In this document: piece by piece, positions 1-8,382 of the stretch
Numbering within the stretch: position 1 is the first letter of the stretch
How the letters are laid out: each line of letters opens with the position of its first letter
NCBI RefSeq assembly: GCF_014250515.1
Contig: NZ_CP060202.1
Span: forward strand, 3,717,001 to 3,781,000
Reading direction: 5' to 3'
DNA: 64,000 bases
Source: Hymenobacter sediminicola
Lineage (GTDB): Bacteria; Bacteroidota; Bacteroidia; Cytophagales; Hymenobacteraceae
The notes under the pieces: model-generated
Database searches by the model: none
Told to the model about the DNA's origin: nothing
What the model saw: only the letters and a program-made list of their open reading frames with translations
Made by a program: the position numbers and the translations under genes

Positions 1-1
1 T

Positions 2-505
2 GAGGCTATTCAGCAGCGCGCCGACCGGATTGCAGCTGCTATGGCCGCAAAAATGAAGTTTGACGACGCTACCCGTGAGAAGGTACGCACGGTGTACATC
101 AACCGCGGCAAGCGCCTGGGCGAGCTGCAAACCCAGTATGCCACCGATACCACCGGTATGGCTGCGGCCATGCGGACGGCCTATTCTGATGCCGACATGG
201 AGCTGAAAACCGTCTTCACAGACCCCACGCAGTATTCGGCCTACGAGTCGAGCCGCACGGAATACATGGATGACATGTACATGGACGACGCTTCGATGCA
301 GGCCAACTCGACGGACATGAGCACGACGACCACTGAAACGTCGGGCACTGCCGCCGGTACTGCTACGGAAGTCAGCAAGATGAAAGTAAAAGCCGACGGC
401 GACGTAAAAATCAAAGACGTGGACGGCAACAAAATGAAGATGGACGGCGACGATGGCACCGTGAAAGCCAAAACCGCCGACGGTGACAAAGTAAAAGCCG
501 AGTAG
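2..505 (+). CDS. Hypothetical protein, 5' end cut by window edge
   Basis: The frame is open from base 2 without a stop, so the true start lies before the window; the ATG at 41 is probably internal. The visible 167 residues are mostly helical and charged (residues about 15-85), then comes a Met/Asp/Thr/Ser-rich linker, then a C-terminal stretch of about 45 residues built from alternating Lys/Asp/Gly motifs (KVKADGD, KIKDVDG, KMKMDGD, KVKAE). The tail looks like short imperfect repeats. The family is not recognised; the linker and repeat tail suggest an exported or surface protein, but the N-terminus that would show a signal peptide is missing. A hairpin terminator follows at 611-644. Confidence 0.7.
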   Translation, partial: EAIQQRADRIAAAMAAKMKFDDATREKVRTVYINRGKRLGELQTQYATDTTGMAAAMRTAYSDADMELKTVFTDPTQYSAYESSRTEYMDDMYMDDASMQANSTDMSTTTTETSGTAAGTATEVSKMKVKADGDVKIKDVDGNKMKMDGDDGTVKAKTADGDKVKAE

Positions 506-610
506 TCTTCTGCTGTATTTAGCAAAGCGAAATAGGCTGCTTACCCGAAATCCACACCATTCGTCGGTATGAATTTTTAGTTGGCCGATTATTGTTTCTC
601 TTTTCCCGGA

Positions 611-644
611 AAAGCCCGAACCTGCAACGGTCCGGGCTTTTTTT
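611..644 (+). terminator. Rho-independent terminator
   Basis: AAAGCCCG and CGGGCTTT arms around a loop of about 14 bases, followed by a T run. It sits 105 bases after the stop of the partial gene at the left edge and faces plus-strand transcription. Confidence 0.75.
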
Positions 645-692
645 GGCTCTGTTGTTGGCTACCTTGCCGGTTGCTGGCGTTATTTCTGGTTG

Positions 693-1394
693 ATGAGCTA
701 TCTGAATTTACTTTTTGGCGCTGTGTCGCACCTGCTCCGGCCTTTGGTCAGCAGCGTGAGGTTCTTGGCTGGTTTCGTGCTGCTACTCCTGTTTTCTGGT
801 ACAGCCCGCGCCCAAGTGCGCGTGTCGGGCTCGGTGCTGGAAGCCGGCACAGGCCGCTCGATTCCGGGGGCCGCCGTCATTGTGCAGGGTACAGGCCGGG
901 GTACCGTCGCCGACCCCGAAGGCGACTTTCGCATTGATGTAGGCAACCGCGACACGCTGGTTTTTCGGGCCGTAGGCTTCAAGACGCGTCGCGTGCCGAT
1001 GGGCAATACCGGTCTTTCGCAGCTGGTTATTCAGGTGGCTATGATGCGCGACAGTGTGATGCTGGGCGAAGTGCGCGTAACGGAAGGCCGCCCCGACAGG
1101 GCCGCCATCAACCGGGCGCTGCGCAATATCAAGAGGCCCAGCACCGCGCCTGCCAGCGCCGTGAAGCGCCCCCCGGCTCCCCGGCCCCTGTTCCCCGTCG
1201 ACTCGATTGCGCCGCGAGCAGTAGTGCCTACTCTGGCCAGCCCCGTCAGTCTGATTTATGAGCAATTCTCACGGGCCGGCAAGGAGCGCCGCAAAATGGA
1301 GGAAATCCAAGCTCAGGAAGCCGCCGAAAAGGCCCAGAAGGCACGTTTGAAATACAACAAGAACTTCAAGGACAACCGTGGCTACGAAGAGTAG
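693..1394 (+). CDS. Secreted carboxypeptidase-regulatory-like domain protein
   Basis: About 233 residues. A hydrophobic signal segment ends near residue 40 (TARAQ), so the product is exported. Residues about 43-120 (VRVSGSVLEAGTGRSIPGA, later FRAVGFKTRR) match the carboxypeptidase D regulatory-like beta-sandwich also found at the N-terminus of SusC proteins. The rest is Pro/Ala-rich, then Lys/Glu-rich (residues about 190-233), with no second recognisable domain. Many Bacteroidota encode such stand-alone CarboxypepD_reg proteins of unknown role. An in-frame TTG lies directly before the ATG at 693; ATG is preferred. No operon partner is evident. Confidence 0.8.
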   Translation: MSYLNLLFGAVSHLLRPLVSSVRFLAGFVLLLLFSGTARAQVRVSGSVLEAGTGRSIPGAAVIVQGTGRGTVADPEGDFRIDVGNRDTLVFRAVGFKTRRVPMGNTGLSQLVIQVAMMRDSVMLGEVRVTEGRPDRAAINRALRNIKRPSTAPASAVKRPPAPRPLFPVDSIAPRAVVPTLASPVSLIYEQFSRAGKERRKMEEIQAQEAAEKAQKARLKYNKNFKDNRGYEE

Positions 1395-1490
1395 CTGGTG
1401 AGGTGGTAACGTAGCTGGATAAAGAAAATCATGCTGAGCATGATGCTGTTCTTTACCAACCCACCACCCGACCAACTCGTAAGCCCGAAG

Positions 1491-2492
1491 ATGAAAATCG
1501 GGTATCCTTGTATCAATCAGTCACTCGACTGCACTTCCTCGACTACATTCCGGCTGGCTTCCTACTCCGATGAGCGGGTAGAGCAGACCGTGGCAGCCAA
1601 TCTGGCGTGTCTGCAGCGCATTCTGGAGTATAATGTGGCGCATGGACTGCTGTTCTTTCGTATCAGTTCCGGCATTGTGCCGTTTGGCTCTCACCCCGTC
1701 AACACCTTTCCCTGGCAGAGCCGCTTCGCACCAGAGTTCCGGGCCATTGGCGACTATATAAAGGCCCACAACATGCGGGTGTCGTTGCACCCCGACCAGT
1801 TTGTGGTGCTCAACTCGCCCAGCGCTGATATTGTGCAGCGCAGCATTTCCGAGCTGGTGTATCAGGGGTCGATGCTGGACTTGATGGGTCTCGACAACAC
1901 GGCCAAACTACAGATCCATCTGGGCGGCCTCTACGGCGACCGGGACGCGGCTATTGAGCGGTTTATCGCCACATTTCATACCCTCCCAGCAGCAGTGCAG
2001 GTGCGGTTGGTAGTCGAAAACGACGACCGGCTGTTTAGCCTACAGGACTGCTTGCGGCTGCACGCAGCTACCGGCACCCCCATTCTCTTCGACAACTTCC
2101 ATCATGAGTGCCTCAACCATGGCGAGCCGATGGCTGAAGCGCTACGCTTAGCGGCGGCTACCTGGCATCCTACGCGGGACGGCGTGATGATGATGGACTA
2201 CAGCTCTCAGTCGCCGGGGGAGCGGAAAGGCAAGCACGTAAGCTCCATTCAGGAAGACCTGTTTCGTGGCTTCCTGCACGAGTTGGGTAGCTTAGACGCC
2301 GATATCATGCTGGAAATTAAAGACAAGGAAGCCAGTGCCCACCGGGCCTGCGGTATTCTGCGCGGCCTGTCGCTGGTGCCGCCCGCACCGGCTGGCTACA
2401 CGGCTCCTACCTTCCCTCATACTCCTACAGATTCTGCTGCTCTGGCCCCACGCAAAGCCCGCACGCCGAAGAAGCCGGTAGCTGAACGGTAA
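1491..2492 (+). CDS. uvsE: UV damage endonuclease (UvdE/UvsE family)
   Basis: The protein (333 residues from the ATG at 1491) begins MKIGYPCINQSL, the typical UvdE N-terminus, and carries the family's TIM-barrel signatures: FRISSGIVPFGSHP, RVSLHPDQFVVLNSP, QIHLGGLYGD, VENDDR, LFDNFHHECLNHG and LEIKDKEASA. The conserved His, Glu and Asp residues in these blocks coordinate the three-metal active site. UvdE nicks DNA 5' of UV photoproducts and other distortions and starts an excision repair route independent of UvrABC. The frame stays open 60 bases further upstream, but family length and the conserved N-terminus favour 1491. The C-terminal 40 residues are a Pro/Lys/Arg-rich tail beyond the barrel. 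Confidence 0.95.
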   Translation: MKIGYPCINQSLDCTSSTTFRLASYSDERVEQTVAANLACLQRILEYNVAHGLLFFRISSGIVPFGSHPVNTFPWQSRFAPEFRAIGDYIKAHNMRVSLHPDQFVVLNSPSADIVQRSISELVYQGSMLDLMGLDNTAKLQIHLGGLYGDRDAAIERFIATFHTLPAAVQVRLVVENDDRLFSLQDCLRLHAATGTPILFDNFHHECLNHGEPMAEALRLAAATWHPTRDGVMMMDYSSQSPGERKGKHVSSIQEDLFRGFLHELGSLDADIMLEIKDKEASAHRACGILRGLSLVPPAPAGYTAPTFPHTPTDSAALAPRKARTPKKPVAER

Positions 2493-2548
2493 CCTTCGGG
2501 TGTATTCAGCTGTTTTTCCGTTTTTATCCTCTCTTTTTTCTACTTCCT

Positions 2549-2893
2549 ATGACCACCGACCTGCTCAATGCTACGCTTCATTCTTTGCAAAACGGCCTCA
2601 CGAGTATTCCGCTCAGCGCGGCCATGGACAATACCGAAACCTGGCAGCAGCAACTGCTGCACAGCGGCGAACCTGCGCTACAGGACATCGGCCGGGAAAT
2701 CGGCAATCTGCAGTCGTTGCTGAGCAGCGGTTCGCTTAATGCCGAGCTCATCGGCCGCTCACTGAATATGCTGGGCTCCCAAACAATTCAGGCCGCTGCC
2801 CACGCTGATACACCTCTGCAAGCCAATCTGCGGGCTCTCGGCGACGTGCTGCTCCAGGCTGGTGCCAAGCTGGAGGAGCAGCCAGCAGGCTAA
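2549..2893 (+). CDS. Small hypothetical protein
   Basis: 114 residues, no signal peptide or membrane segment, predicted mainly helical (LLNATLHSLQNGL, ELIGRSLNMLGSQTIQAAA, NLRALGDVLLQAG). It is Leu/Gln/Ala-rich and acidic. The family is not recognised. It starts 56 bases after the UV endonuclease and is followed by a very strong hairpin (2907-2965), so it may be the last gene of that transcript. Codon use matches the neighbours. Confidence 0.65.
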   Translation: MTTDLLNATLHSLQNGLTSIPLSAAMDNTETWQQQLLHSGEPALQDIGREIGNLQSLLSSGSLNAELIGRSLNMLGSQTIQAAAHADTPLQANLRALGDVLLQAGAKLEEQPAG

Positions 2894-2906
2894 AAAAGGA
2901 TGTTTA

Positions 2907-2965
2907 CCAGACATAGCAACGCCCACCCTGTGACCAGGGTGGGCGTTGCTATGTCTGGTTTTTTT
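2907..2965. terminator. Bidirectional terminator with 24-bp perfect stem
   Basis: Arms at 2907-2930 and 2935-2958 are perfect reverse complements over 24 bp with a TGAC loop, followed by seven T on the plus strand. On the minus strand a T-rich stretch follows after a few bases. It separates the convergent genes ending at 2893 (+) and 2973 (-). Confidence 0.9.
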
Positions 2966-2972
2966 AAGCGTA

Positions 2973-3377
2973 TTAGCGCTGAGTCGGAACGGTGCTTTGC
3001 GGAGTAGTGCGGCGCGGCGTAGTACTCCGGGGCGCGGTGGGTGTGGTGGCCCGGCGTGCCGGTGCATTTGGCTGCACGGTGGTGCGGCGCTCCATTGTGC
3101 GCTCTTCAATCGTGGCAGGGCGCTGCAGCGAGGGCTGGTCTACGGTAGTACCAGTGCCCACCCCAGTACTGATCTGGGTTGGACTGTTGCCCAGACCAAC
3201 CTGCGTGGGACTGGTAGTGGTAGGAGTGCGCTGGTCCAGCGTGCCTGGGTTAGATGGCGCTGCCGGCGGAACCGTAGTTTGATTCTGGCTACCGCCCCGT
3301 TGTGGTGAGGTGGGTGTCATCTGAGCCTGCGCTGTAGAAGCGAATAGAATGGCGGCAAAAAGCAAAGTCGTTTTCAT
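2973..3377 (-). CDS. Secreted low-complexity Thr/Pro/Arg-rich protein
   Basis: 134 residues. The first 18 form a clear signal peptide (MKTTLLFAAILFASTAQA). The mature part is low complexity: Thr, Pro, Gln, Ser and Arg dominate, with TTP/TPT runs and a C-terminal segment of RRTTP-like motifs (RRTTVQP, RRATTPT, RRTTPQS). No folded domain is recognisable, and the protein is probably disordered and basic at its C-terminus. It stands alone, convergent with the upstream gene and sharing the hairpin at 2907-2965. Confidence 0.6.
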   Translation of the reverse strand: MKTTLLFAAILFASTAQAQMTPTSPQRGGSQNQTTVPPAAPSNPGTLDQRTPTTTSPTQVGLGNSPTQISTGVGTGTTVDQPSLQRPATIEERTMERRTTVQPNAPARRATTPTAPRSTTPRRTTPQSTVPTQR

Positions 3378-3574
3378 GATGCGTCTGATATGGAGTAACG
3401 GATGCTGGTATAGCTCCTATCCCACTCCATACGACCAAACTGCAGGCACCGCCTGAAAAGAAGAATCTTATTACAGTATAAAATTTTGATATTCAATGCG
3501 GTGCATATATTTACTCATAGCAAAACCAGCAGATTAGGAAGCTACCAACGCTGGCTGTACGCAGCTGGAAAAGA

Positions 3575-3603
3575 ATAAAAAAGCCCCTCTGCACAGAGGG
3601 GCT
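3575..3603 (-). terminator. Rho-independent terminator of the gene at 3656-4183
   Basis: Arms 3582-3591 and 3594-3603 (AGCCCCTCTG) are perfectly complementary; on the minus strand the stem is followed by TTTTTTATT. Confidence 0.85.
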
Positions 3604-3655
3604 CCGAGGAGTAAGACCAAACGTTTCAAGATGTCAGACAGCCTGGCTATTAAGC

Positions 3656-4183
3656 TTATACTGCCTCGTTTGGAGCCGTCATCTGCTCAGCCTGGTACCG
3701 TGCCAGCAACGACGGGCTAACTACTACCACGGTAGCATAGCCCTTAGGCATTTCGTTGTAGAGCAAGCGCAGTTGAGCGTTTTCCCAACGTTGACCTGTA
3801 GCAGCGGAGCCAGGACCGTAGCTCCGGGTCAGGAGTGCCTGAATCCCGCGGCAGTTTGCCTCACCCAGCACACGCACCTCAATGCAGCATAGCTGGTCTT
3901 TGTAGAAACCGTAGCTGATGCCCGTTACGCGGTAGCCACCCAATGTAAGGGGCTCTCCGGGGCGGGTGTAGTAGCTGATGGAAGTTGGGGCACCAAGCCG
4001 TTGCTCAGGCACTAGCCGTCGGAAACTCTGCCGGGGCATACCCAGCCAAGTGGTGCGCAATTCTGCCGCCAGTTTCTGCGAACGGAAAGTGGTTTCGCGC
4101 TGTCCTGTGCTGCTCGCTGGTTGTATGGCCCAGGCGTTCAGGGTAGAAAGCAGCAAAAGCAGGAAGGTCAGCCCGTGTTTCAT
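3656..4183 (-). CDS. Secreted hypothetical protein
   Basis: 175 residues with a signal peptide (hydrophobic core LTFLLLLLSTLNAWA, probable cleavage after residue 19). The mature domain of about 150 residues mixes strands and helices (TTWLGMPRQSFRRLVPEQ, ISYGFYKDQLCCIEVRVLG, IQALLTRSYGPG) with a CC pair near residue 99. Its pattern resembles small periplasmic proteins that track sequence-adjacent strand pairs, but the family is not recognised. It is monocistronic, with its own terminator 53 bases downstream. Confidence 0.7.
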   Translation of the reverse strand: MKHGLTFLLLLLSTLNAWAIQPASSTGQRETTFRSQKLAAELRTTWLGMPRQSFRRLVPEQRLGAPTSISYYTRPGEPLTLGGYRVTGISYGFYKDQLCCIEVRVLGEANCRGIQALLTRSYGPGSAATGQRWENAQLRLLYNEMPKGYATVVVVSPSLLARYQAEQMTAPNEAV

Positions 4184-4312
4184 AGCTGCAGCAAGATAGC
4201 AAAAGACACGGCTAAATGCCTGATAGCTCGCCTGATTAATTCTACAAGAACAAAATTTCAGTAGGTGGTTCTGCTTCCTTTCGCTCTGTGCCGGCCTAGT
4301 GTCACAGCCTTT

Positions 4313-6964
4313 TTAGCGTTGACCCACACTGCCTTTTGCTTCGGTGGCTTTCGGTGCAGCAGGTCCCGAGGTACTTGCCGGTGGCCCCAGGTAGCTGGGT
4401 TTCAGTCCGCCAAAATCAACTACCAGCTTTTCGAGCACCACGCCAGGATCTACGCGCCAAAATTTCAGCACGTGCTTACCCGGTTTGGCCAGTGTATGGG
4501 TCGAAGTCTTGAGAATGATGTTTTCGGCCACGGCCTTTTCCCAGGGCTTGTTGCCGTTATCGGCCACCATACCGGTATGCAGGTTGATAATCTGCGGCGC
4601 TTCCTCATCGAATGATACGGCATAGCGCAGGCCCTGGCTACCGTTAAAATCCAAGGTAGGAGCCAGATATGCCTGCACCGTTACGGGGCCGGCCTGAGCC
4701 AGCGTGAGCTGATATTCCAGGTGCGGACTGGTGCCGCCCGGAACGGCTGTTGGGGCCGCCGTAACCGGAAACGTGGTGACAGCTCCCGCTGTGCGGCCCA
4801 GATCAGGCAGGCGCTGCCAGATGATGGAGCCGGCATTCACGGCGTGCGTATACTGCTCGGCGTCAAGTGAAATAAACTGGCTGCCGTAGTCCGCTGCCCG
4901 AATCGTCGGCTCCGCAAGCTTTGTGATTTTATTGGCAGGCAGGTTCACTACATCCGGCATCTTATCTACGGGCGGCTGCTGCCAATTGGTATAGCCAATA
5001 TGGGTCTGATCCATCATGTGGTGCCATTTGCCATTGGCTACGGCGTGGTAGCGGCGCGTAATTTCCGCGTCTTTGGCAAACAGCGCCTTGGCTTGCTCGG
5101 CCAGCGAATTGGTAGTGGAATACCCTTCTTTGGCGGCCTGCCGGTTGCGGGCCACTGTGTAGTACAGTTCGTTCAGGTTGGCGCAGGCCTGCACCGGGTG
5201 GAGCACTAGTTGGTAGTAGGCGTCACGGTACTGGGCGGGCAGTTGCGGGCTAATGGCCTCGGCTTGGGCTAACAGGCGTTGGTAGTCGTTCACGACGGTG
5301 GCCCACTCGCCGGTAGCCAAGCTGTAGGTATCGGCATCGAGCAACTCAGGTTTGCGACGGGCGTTGTACTTAGCGTATTTGGCCAGAATGTCGGCAATGC
5401 CAGTGTCGTGCTTTGGGCCGAACTGCCGGGCTGCCCACTGCCGCGAATAGTCGTCAACTTGGTCGGCGCTAATTCGGTCAGGATTCCAGGCGTAGTCCAG
5501 GAAGAAACTGATGGGAAATTCCATGGGCTTCAGGTCGCCCACGTTCACAATCCATATTTGGTTGGCGCCGTACTCGTAAGCCAAGTGCATCTGCTCCCAA
5601 ATGCGCGGCAGCGGGTTCGTGTTGAGCCACTTGTAATTGCGCGGTCCACCCACATAGTCGAAGTGGTAGTAGATGCCATAGCCGCCGGCGCGGGGCTTGT
5701 CCCCTACCTTGGGCAGTTTGCGAATGTTGCCCCAGTTATCATCGCACAAGAGCAGCGTCACGTCGTCGGGCACGCGCATACCTTGGTCGTAGTAGTCCTG
5801 CACTTCTTTGTAGAGCGCCCAGAGTTGGGGCGTCTGGTCAGCGGGTTTGCCGGTTTCCTCGGCAATGATGTTGCGCTGGTCAGCCACGATTTTTTCCAGC
5901 AGGGCAATATTGCTTTCCTGGCTCATGGGCTCGTCGCCGTCGCCGCGCATTCCTACTGTTACAATATTTTCGCGGGTGCCCATGCGCTTAATGCCGCCTC
6001 GCCAGAACTCCTGCAGAGTGGCCGCGTTGGTCTGGTAGTTCCAAGCACCCTTGCCCGCGTGCTTCCACTCCTCATGGGCCCGTGTGAGCGGCTCGTGGTG
6101 AGAAGTGCCCATCACAATGCCGTATTCATCGGCCAGCACCGGGCTCTGCGGGTCATCCACGTTGAACATGTTGCCCCACATAGCGGGCCACAGATAGTTG
6201 CCTTTAAGGCGCAGTATCAGCTCGAACATGTGCACGTACATCTTCGAGTTGACGCCCCCAAACTTCTCCTTCGACCAGTTCTGCAGCGCCGGGGCTTCGT
6301 CGTTGATGAAAATACCCCGGTATTTCACCTTGGGCGTGCCCAGCGAGTGGGGGCCGGGCGCTACGTACAGCGCCGCTTGCGACTTGGCCGGCACATCGGC
6401 CCACCAGTACCACGGCGACACCCCGATTTGCTGCGACAAGTCGTAGATGCCGTAAATGGTGCCGCGCTTGTCACTGCCCGCAATTACCAGGGCCCGCTCT
6501 ACGCCCGGCAGCGGCTTTTCTACCACCTGCAGCACGAAGGTTTCCCACTGCCCCGCCACCTGCGACACGTCCAGCTTCTTGGCTTTTACCAGCCCATCAA
6601 TCAGCGGACTTTTGCCAATGGTGCCAATCAGCACGACTTCCTTACCACTGGGTGCTTTATCCGTCGTGAAAGTAGGTGTGAGCTTGGTGACGCGGTTGAT
6701 GTCGGCCTGCAAATCCCGGGCAGCGCGCAGCACCCCCGGCCAGTCGGAGCTGCTGGCGTAGAGACTGGCCGTTTTGCCCGAAGCCACCAGCGGAAAGCCA
6801 TTTTCACCTTTTTCTGAGGAAACATACACGTCTTCCAGTAGTACCGCTTTGGTTGTTTGGGCCCGGGCTACGGAAATCGAAAACAGCAATACCAGAGCTA
6901 GCCAGCCTAGATAAGAGCGGCACGCAGCTTGGTAGCCGGATTGAGTGGAAGGCGGAATTTTCAT
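4313..6964 (-). CDS. GH115 xylan alpha-1,2-glucuronidase
   Basis: 883 residues with a signal peptide (cleavage near VARAQ, residue 36). GH115 enzymes remove (4-O-methyl)glucuronic acid from internal xylose residues of polymeric xylan, unlike GH67 enzymes, which need the sugar on a terminal residue. Order: an N-terminal alpha/beta domain like GH67 (about 40-200), the TIM-barrel catalytic domain with family-typical blocks RGIFINDEAP (216-225), KGNYLWPAMW (254-263), GTSHHEPL (286-293) and the VTLLLCDDNWGNIR and WIVNVGDLKP segments, a helical region, and a C-terminal beta-sandwich (about 690-860). Length fits the family. It is the last gene of the minus-strand xylan locus, 142 bases after the GH10 gene with a palindromic repeat between. 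Confidence 0.93.
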   Translation of the reverse strand: MKIPPSTQSGYQAACRSYLGWLALVLLFSISVARAQTTKAVLLEDVYVSSEKGENGFPLVASGKTASLYASSSDWPGVLRAARDLQADINRVTKLTPTFTTDKAPSGKEVVLIGTIGKSPLIDGLVKAKKLDVSQVAGQWETFVLQVVEKPLPGVERALVIAGSDKRGTIYGIYDLSQQIGVSPWYWWADVPAKSQAALYVAPGPHSLGTPKVKYRGIFINDEAPALQNWSKEKFGGVNSKMYVHMFELILRLKGNYLWPAMWGNMFNVDDPQSPVLADEYGIVMGTSHHEPLTRAHEEWKHAGKGAWNYQTNAATLQEFWRGGIKRMGTRENIVTVGMRGDGDEPMSQESNIALLEKIVADQRNIIAEETGKPADQTPQLWALYKEVQDYYDQGMRVPDDVTLLLCDDNWGNIRKLPKVGDKPRAGGYGIYYHFDYVGGPRNYKWLNTNPLPRIWEQMHLAYEYGANQIWIVNVGDLKPMEFPISFFLDYAWNPDRISADQVDDYSRQWAARQFGPKHDTGIADILAKYAKYNARRKPELLDADTYSLATGEWATVVNDYQRLLAQAEAISPQLPAQYRDAYYQLVLHPVQACANLNELYYTVARNRQAAKEGYSTTNSLAEQAKALFAKDAEITRRYHAVANGKWHHMMDQTHIGYTNWQQPPVDKMPDVVNLPANKITKLAEPTIRAADYGSQFISLDAEQYTHAVNAGSIIWQRLPDLGRTAGAVTTFPVTAAPTAVPGGTSPHLEYQLTLAQAGPVTVQAYLAPTLDFNGSQGLRYAVSFDEEAPQIINLHTGMVADNGNKPWEKAVAENIILKTSTHTLAKPGKHVLKFWRVDPGVVLEKLVVDFGGLKPSYLGPPASTSGPAAPKATEAKGSVGQR

Positions 6965-7000
6965 CTAAAATCGGGTAGAAAAGGAGCGGCTGTATTCTGT

Positions 7001-7087
7001 CTGTCATCCTGAGCCCTAGAAGGGCCTTCTGCCGGTTGAACGACTCGTGCCAGTGTGACAGAATCCTTCCCAGGCTCAGGATGACAG
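7001..7087. repeat. REP-like inverted repeat between GH10 and GH115 genes
   Basis: Outer arms CTGTCATCCTGAGCC (7001-7015) and its exact reverse complement (7073-7087) flank a region holding a second palindrome, AGAAGGGCCTTCT (7018-7030). The GTCATCCTGAGC core resembles dispersed intergenic repeats known from many bacteria. It lies entirely in the gap between two co-oriented glycosidase genes. Confidence 0.75.
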
Positions 7088-7106
7088 ATGTCTTCTTATC
7101 AGATGT

Positions 7107-8198
7107 CTAAAACTTTACTACTTCCCAGAAGGCCTTTTTCGGCTTTTGGTTCTGATCAAACAGCAGCGGGTAGTTTTTGCGGCCGGCCACGGGGTAGGTG
7201 TCCAGCCACGTGTATTTGTCGGAGATGTTCCAGAACGTGACGCCGGTCAGCACTTTTTTATAATCGCGGAACACGCGGAAGAACATCTTATACTGCTCGG
7301 CCTGCTGCTGCTCCAGCGCGGGCGTGTACGCGTCCGACTCACCGGGGCGCTTCTCGCGGCGTTCTTTTTCCCAGGGATAAATCGAGACGTCAAGCTCAGT
7401 AATCTGCACCTTTAGCCCTAGCGACGCATACTGTTCAATAGCCTTGCGCAGCTCAGCCTCCGTAGGTTCCTGCAACGACCAGTGCCCCTGCAACCCTACC
7501 GCGTCGATTGGAACGTTGGCGTCCTTGAGCTTCTTGAGCAGCCGGTATACTCGCTCCCGCTTCTCGGGCCGCTCAGTGTTGTAATCGTTGTAGAACAGCA
7601 CGGCTTTGGGGTCGGCCTCGTGGGCATACTCAAAGGCTTTGGCAATGAACTCCTCACCGCAGATCTGGTACCACTCCGAGTTGCGCAGAAACTCTTGGGG
7701 GTTGTCGGAAATAGCCTCATTCACCACGTCCCAGGCGTAAATCTTGCCCTTGTAGCGCTTCACGACGGTGAAAATATGGTCGTGCAGGCGCTTAAGCAGT
7801 ACTTCTTTGCTCACTGGCTTGCCGGTAGCATCCTTGAAAAGCCACTTGGGCGTCTGCTCGTGCCACAGCAGGTTGTGGCCGCGCACCTGCAGCTTGTTGT
7901 CCTGAGCAAACTGCACAATTGCGTCGGCGGCGCGCCACTCGTAGCGGTTTTCCTCCGGATGAATCGGCCCCATTTTCATGGCGTTTTCCGGCGTGATGCT
8001 GTTGAACTGCGCCTTAATCAGCGCCCCTTCCGCTCCCTTTAGCCCCGCCGGCGACACAGCCACGCCCACCGGAAAATAATCCTTGTAGTAATCCTTAAGC
8101 CCTTTTTCAGGTGCTTTTTGCTGGCTGCTGATAATCGTAAGGCTGATGAGCAACAGGCCGGCAGCGGTAAGTTTGCGGAAGGTTGAGGTAGGTTTCAT
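7107..8198 (-). CDS. GH10 endo-1,4-beta-xylanase
   Basis: 363 residues from the ATG at 8198. An open extension upstream runs through a palindromic repeat and is not coding. The signal peptide (KLTAAGLLLISLTIISS) shows export. GH10 retaining xylanases cut the beta-1,4 backbone of xylan. The catalytic domain fills residues about 33-360: RGHNLLWHEQTPKWL (106-120), acid/base Glu161 in WDVVNEAI, nucleophile Glu268 in ITELDVS, and GVTFWNISDKYTW near the end. There is no carbohydrate-binding module and no Cys lipobox. It follows the GH51 gene by 184 bases and precedes GH115. Confidence 0.96.
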   Translation of the reverse strand: MKPTSTFRKLTAAGLLLISLTIISSQQKAPEKGLKDYYKDYFPVGVAVSPAGLKGAEGALIKAQFNSITPENAMKMGPIHPEENRYEWRAADAIVQFAQDNKLQVRGHNLLWHEQTPKWLFKDATGKPVSKEVLLKRLHDHIFTVVKRYKGKIYAWDVVNEAISDNPQEFLRNSEWYQICGEEFIAKAFEYAHEADPKAVLFYNDYNTERPEKRERVYRLLKKLKDANVPIDAVGLQGHWSLQEPTEAELRKAIEQYASLGLKVQITELDVSIYPWEKERREKRPGESDAYTPALEQQQAEQYKMFFRVFRDYKKVLTGVTFWNISDKYTWLDTYPVAGRKNYPLLFDQNQKPKKAFWEVVKF

Positions 8199-8224
8199 AG
8201 GGCTGCTTTTTAATAATCTTGGCC

Positions 8225-8366
8225 GTCTTGCTGAGCGAAGGCGAAGCATCTCTATAGCATTGGTAAACATTGGCCTTGCAACGCAGCGGAAGAGATGCTT
8301 CGCCTTCGCTCAGCAAGACAGTTACTATGGCACGCGAGATGTCTCCCGCTGGTCGACATGACGTTC
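8225..8366. repeat. REP-like palindromic element with a third degenerate arm
   Basis: A perfect 29-bp inverted repeat (8225-8253 and 8291-8319; core GTCTTGCTGAGCGAAGGCGA) encloses 37 bases. A third related half follows at 8330-8366 (GCGAGATGTCTC, CATGACGTTC), a degraded copy of the same motif family as 31551-31650. It is located between the GH51 and GH10 genes. Confidence 0.85.
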
Positions 8367-8382
8367 TATTGTATTCCTGCTG

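Noticed and set aside
5279..6817. 512-codon open frame on the plus strand
   Set aside because: Antisense shadow of the GH115 gene, whose motifs are unambiguous.
8199..8270. Longer N-terminus for the GH10 xylanase
   Set aside because: It is translated from the palindromic repeat and would place 24 Arg-rich residues before the signal peptide.
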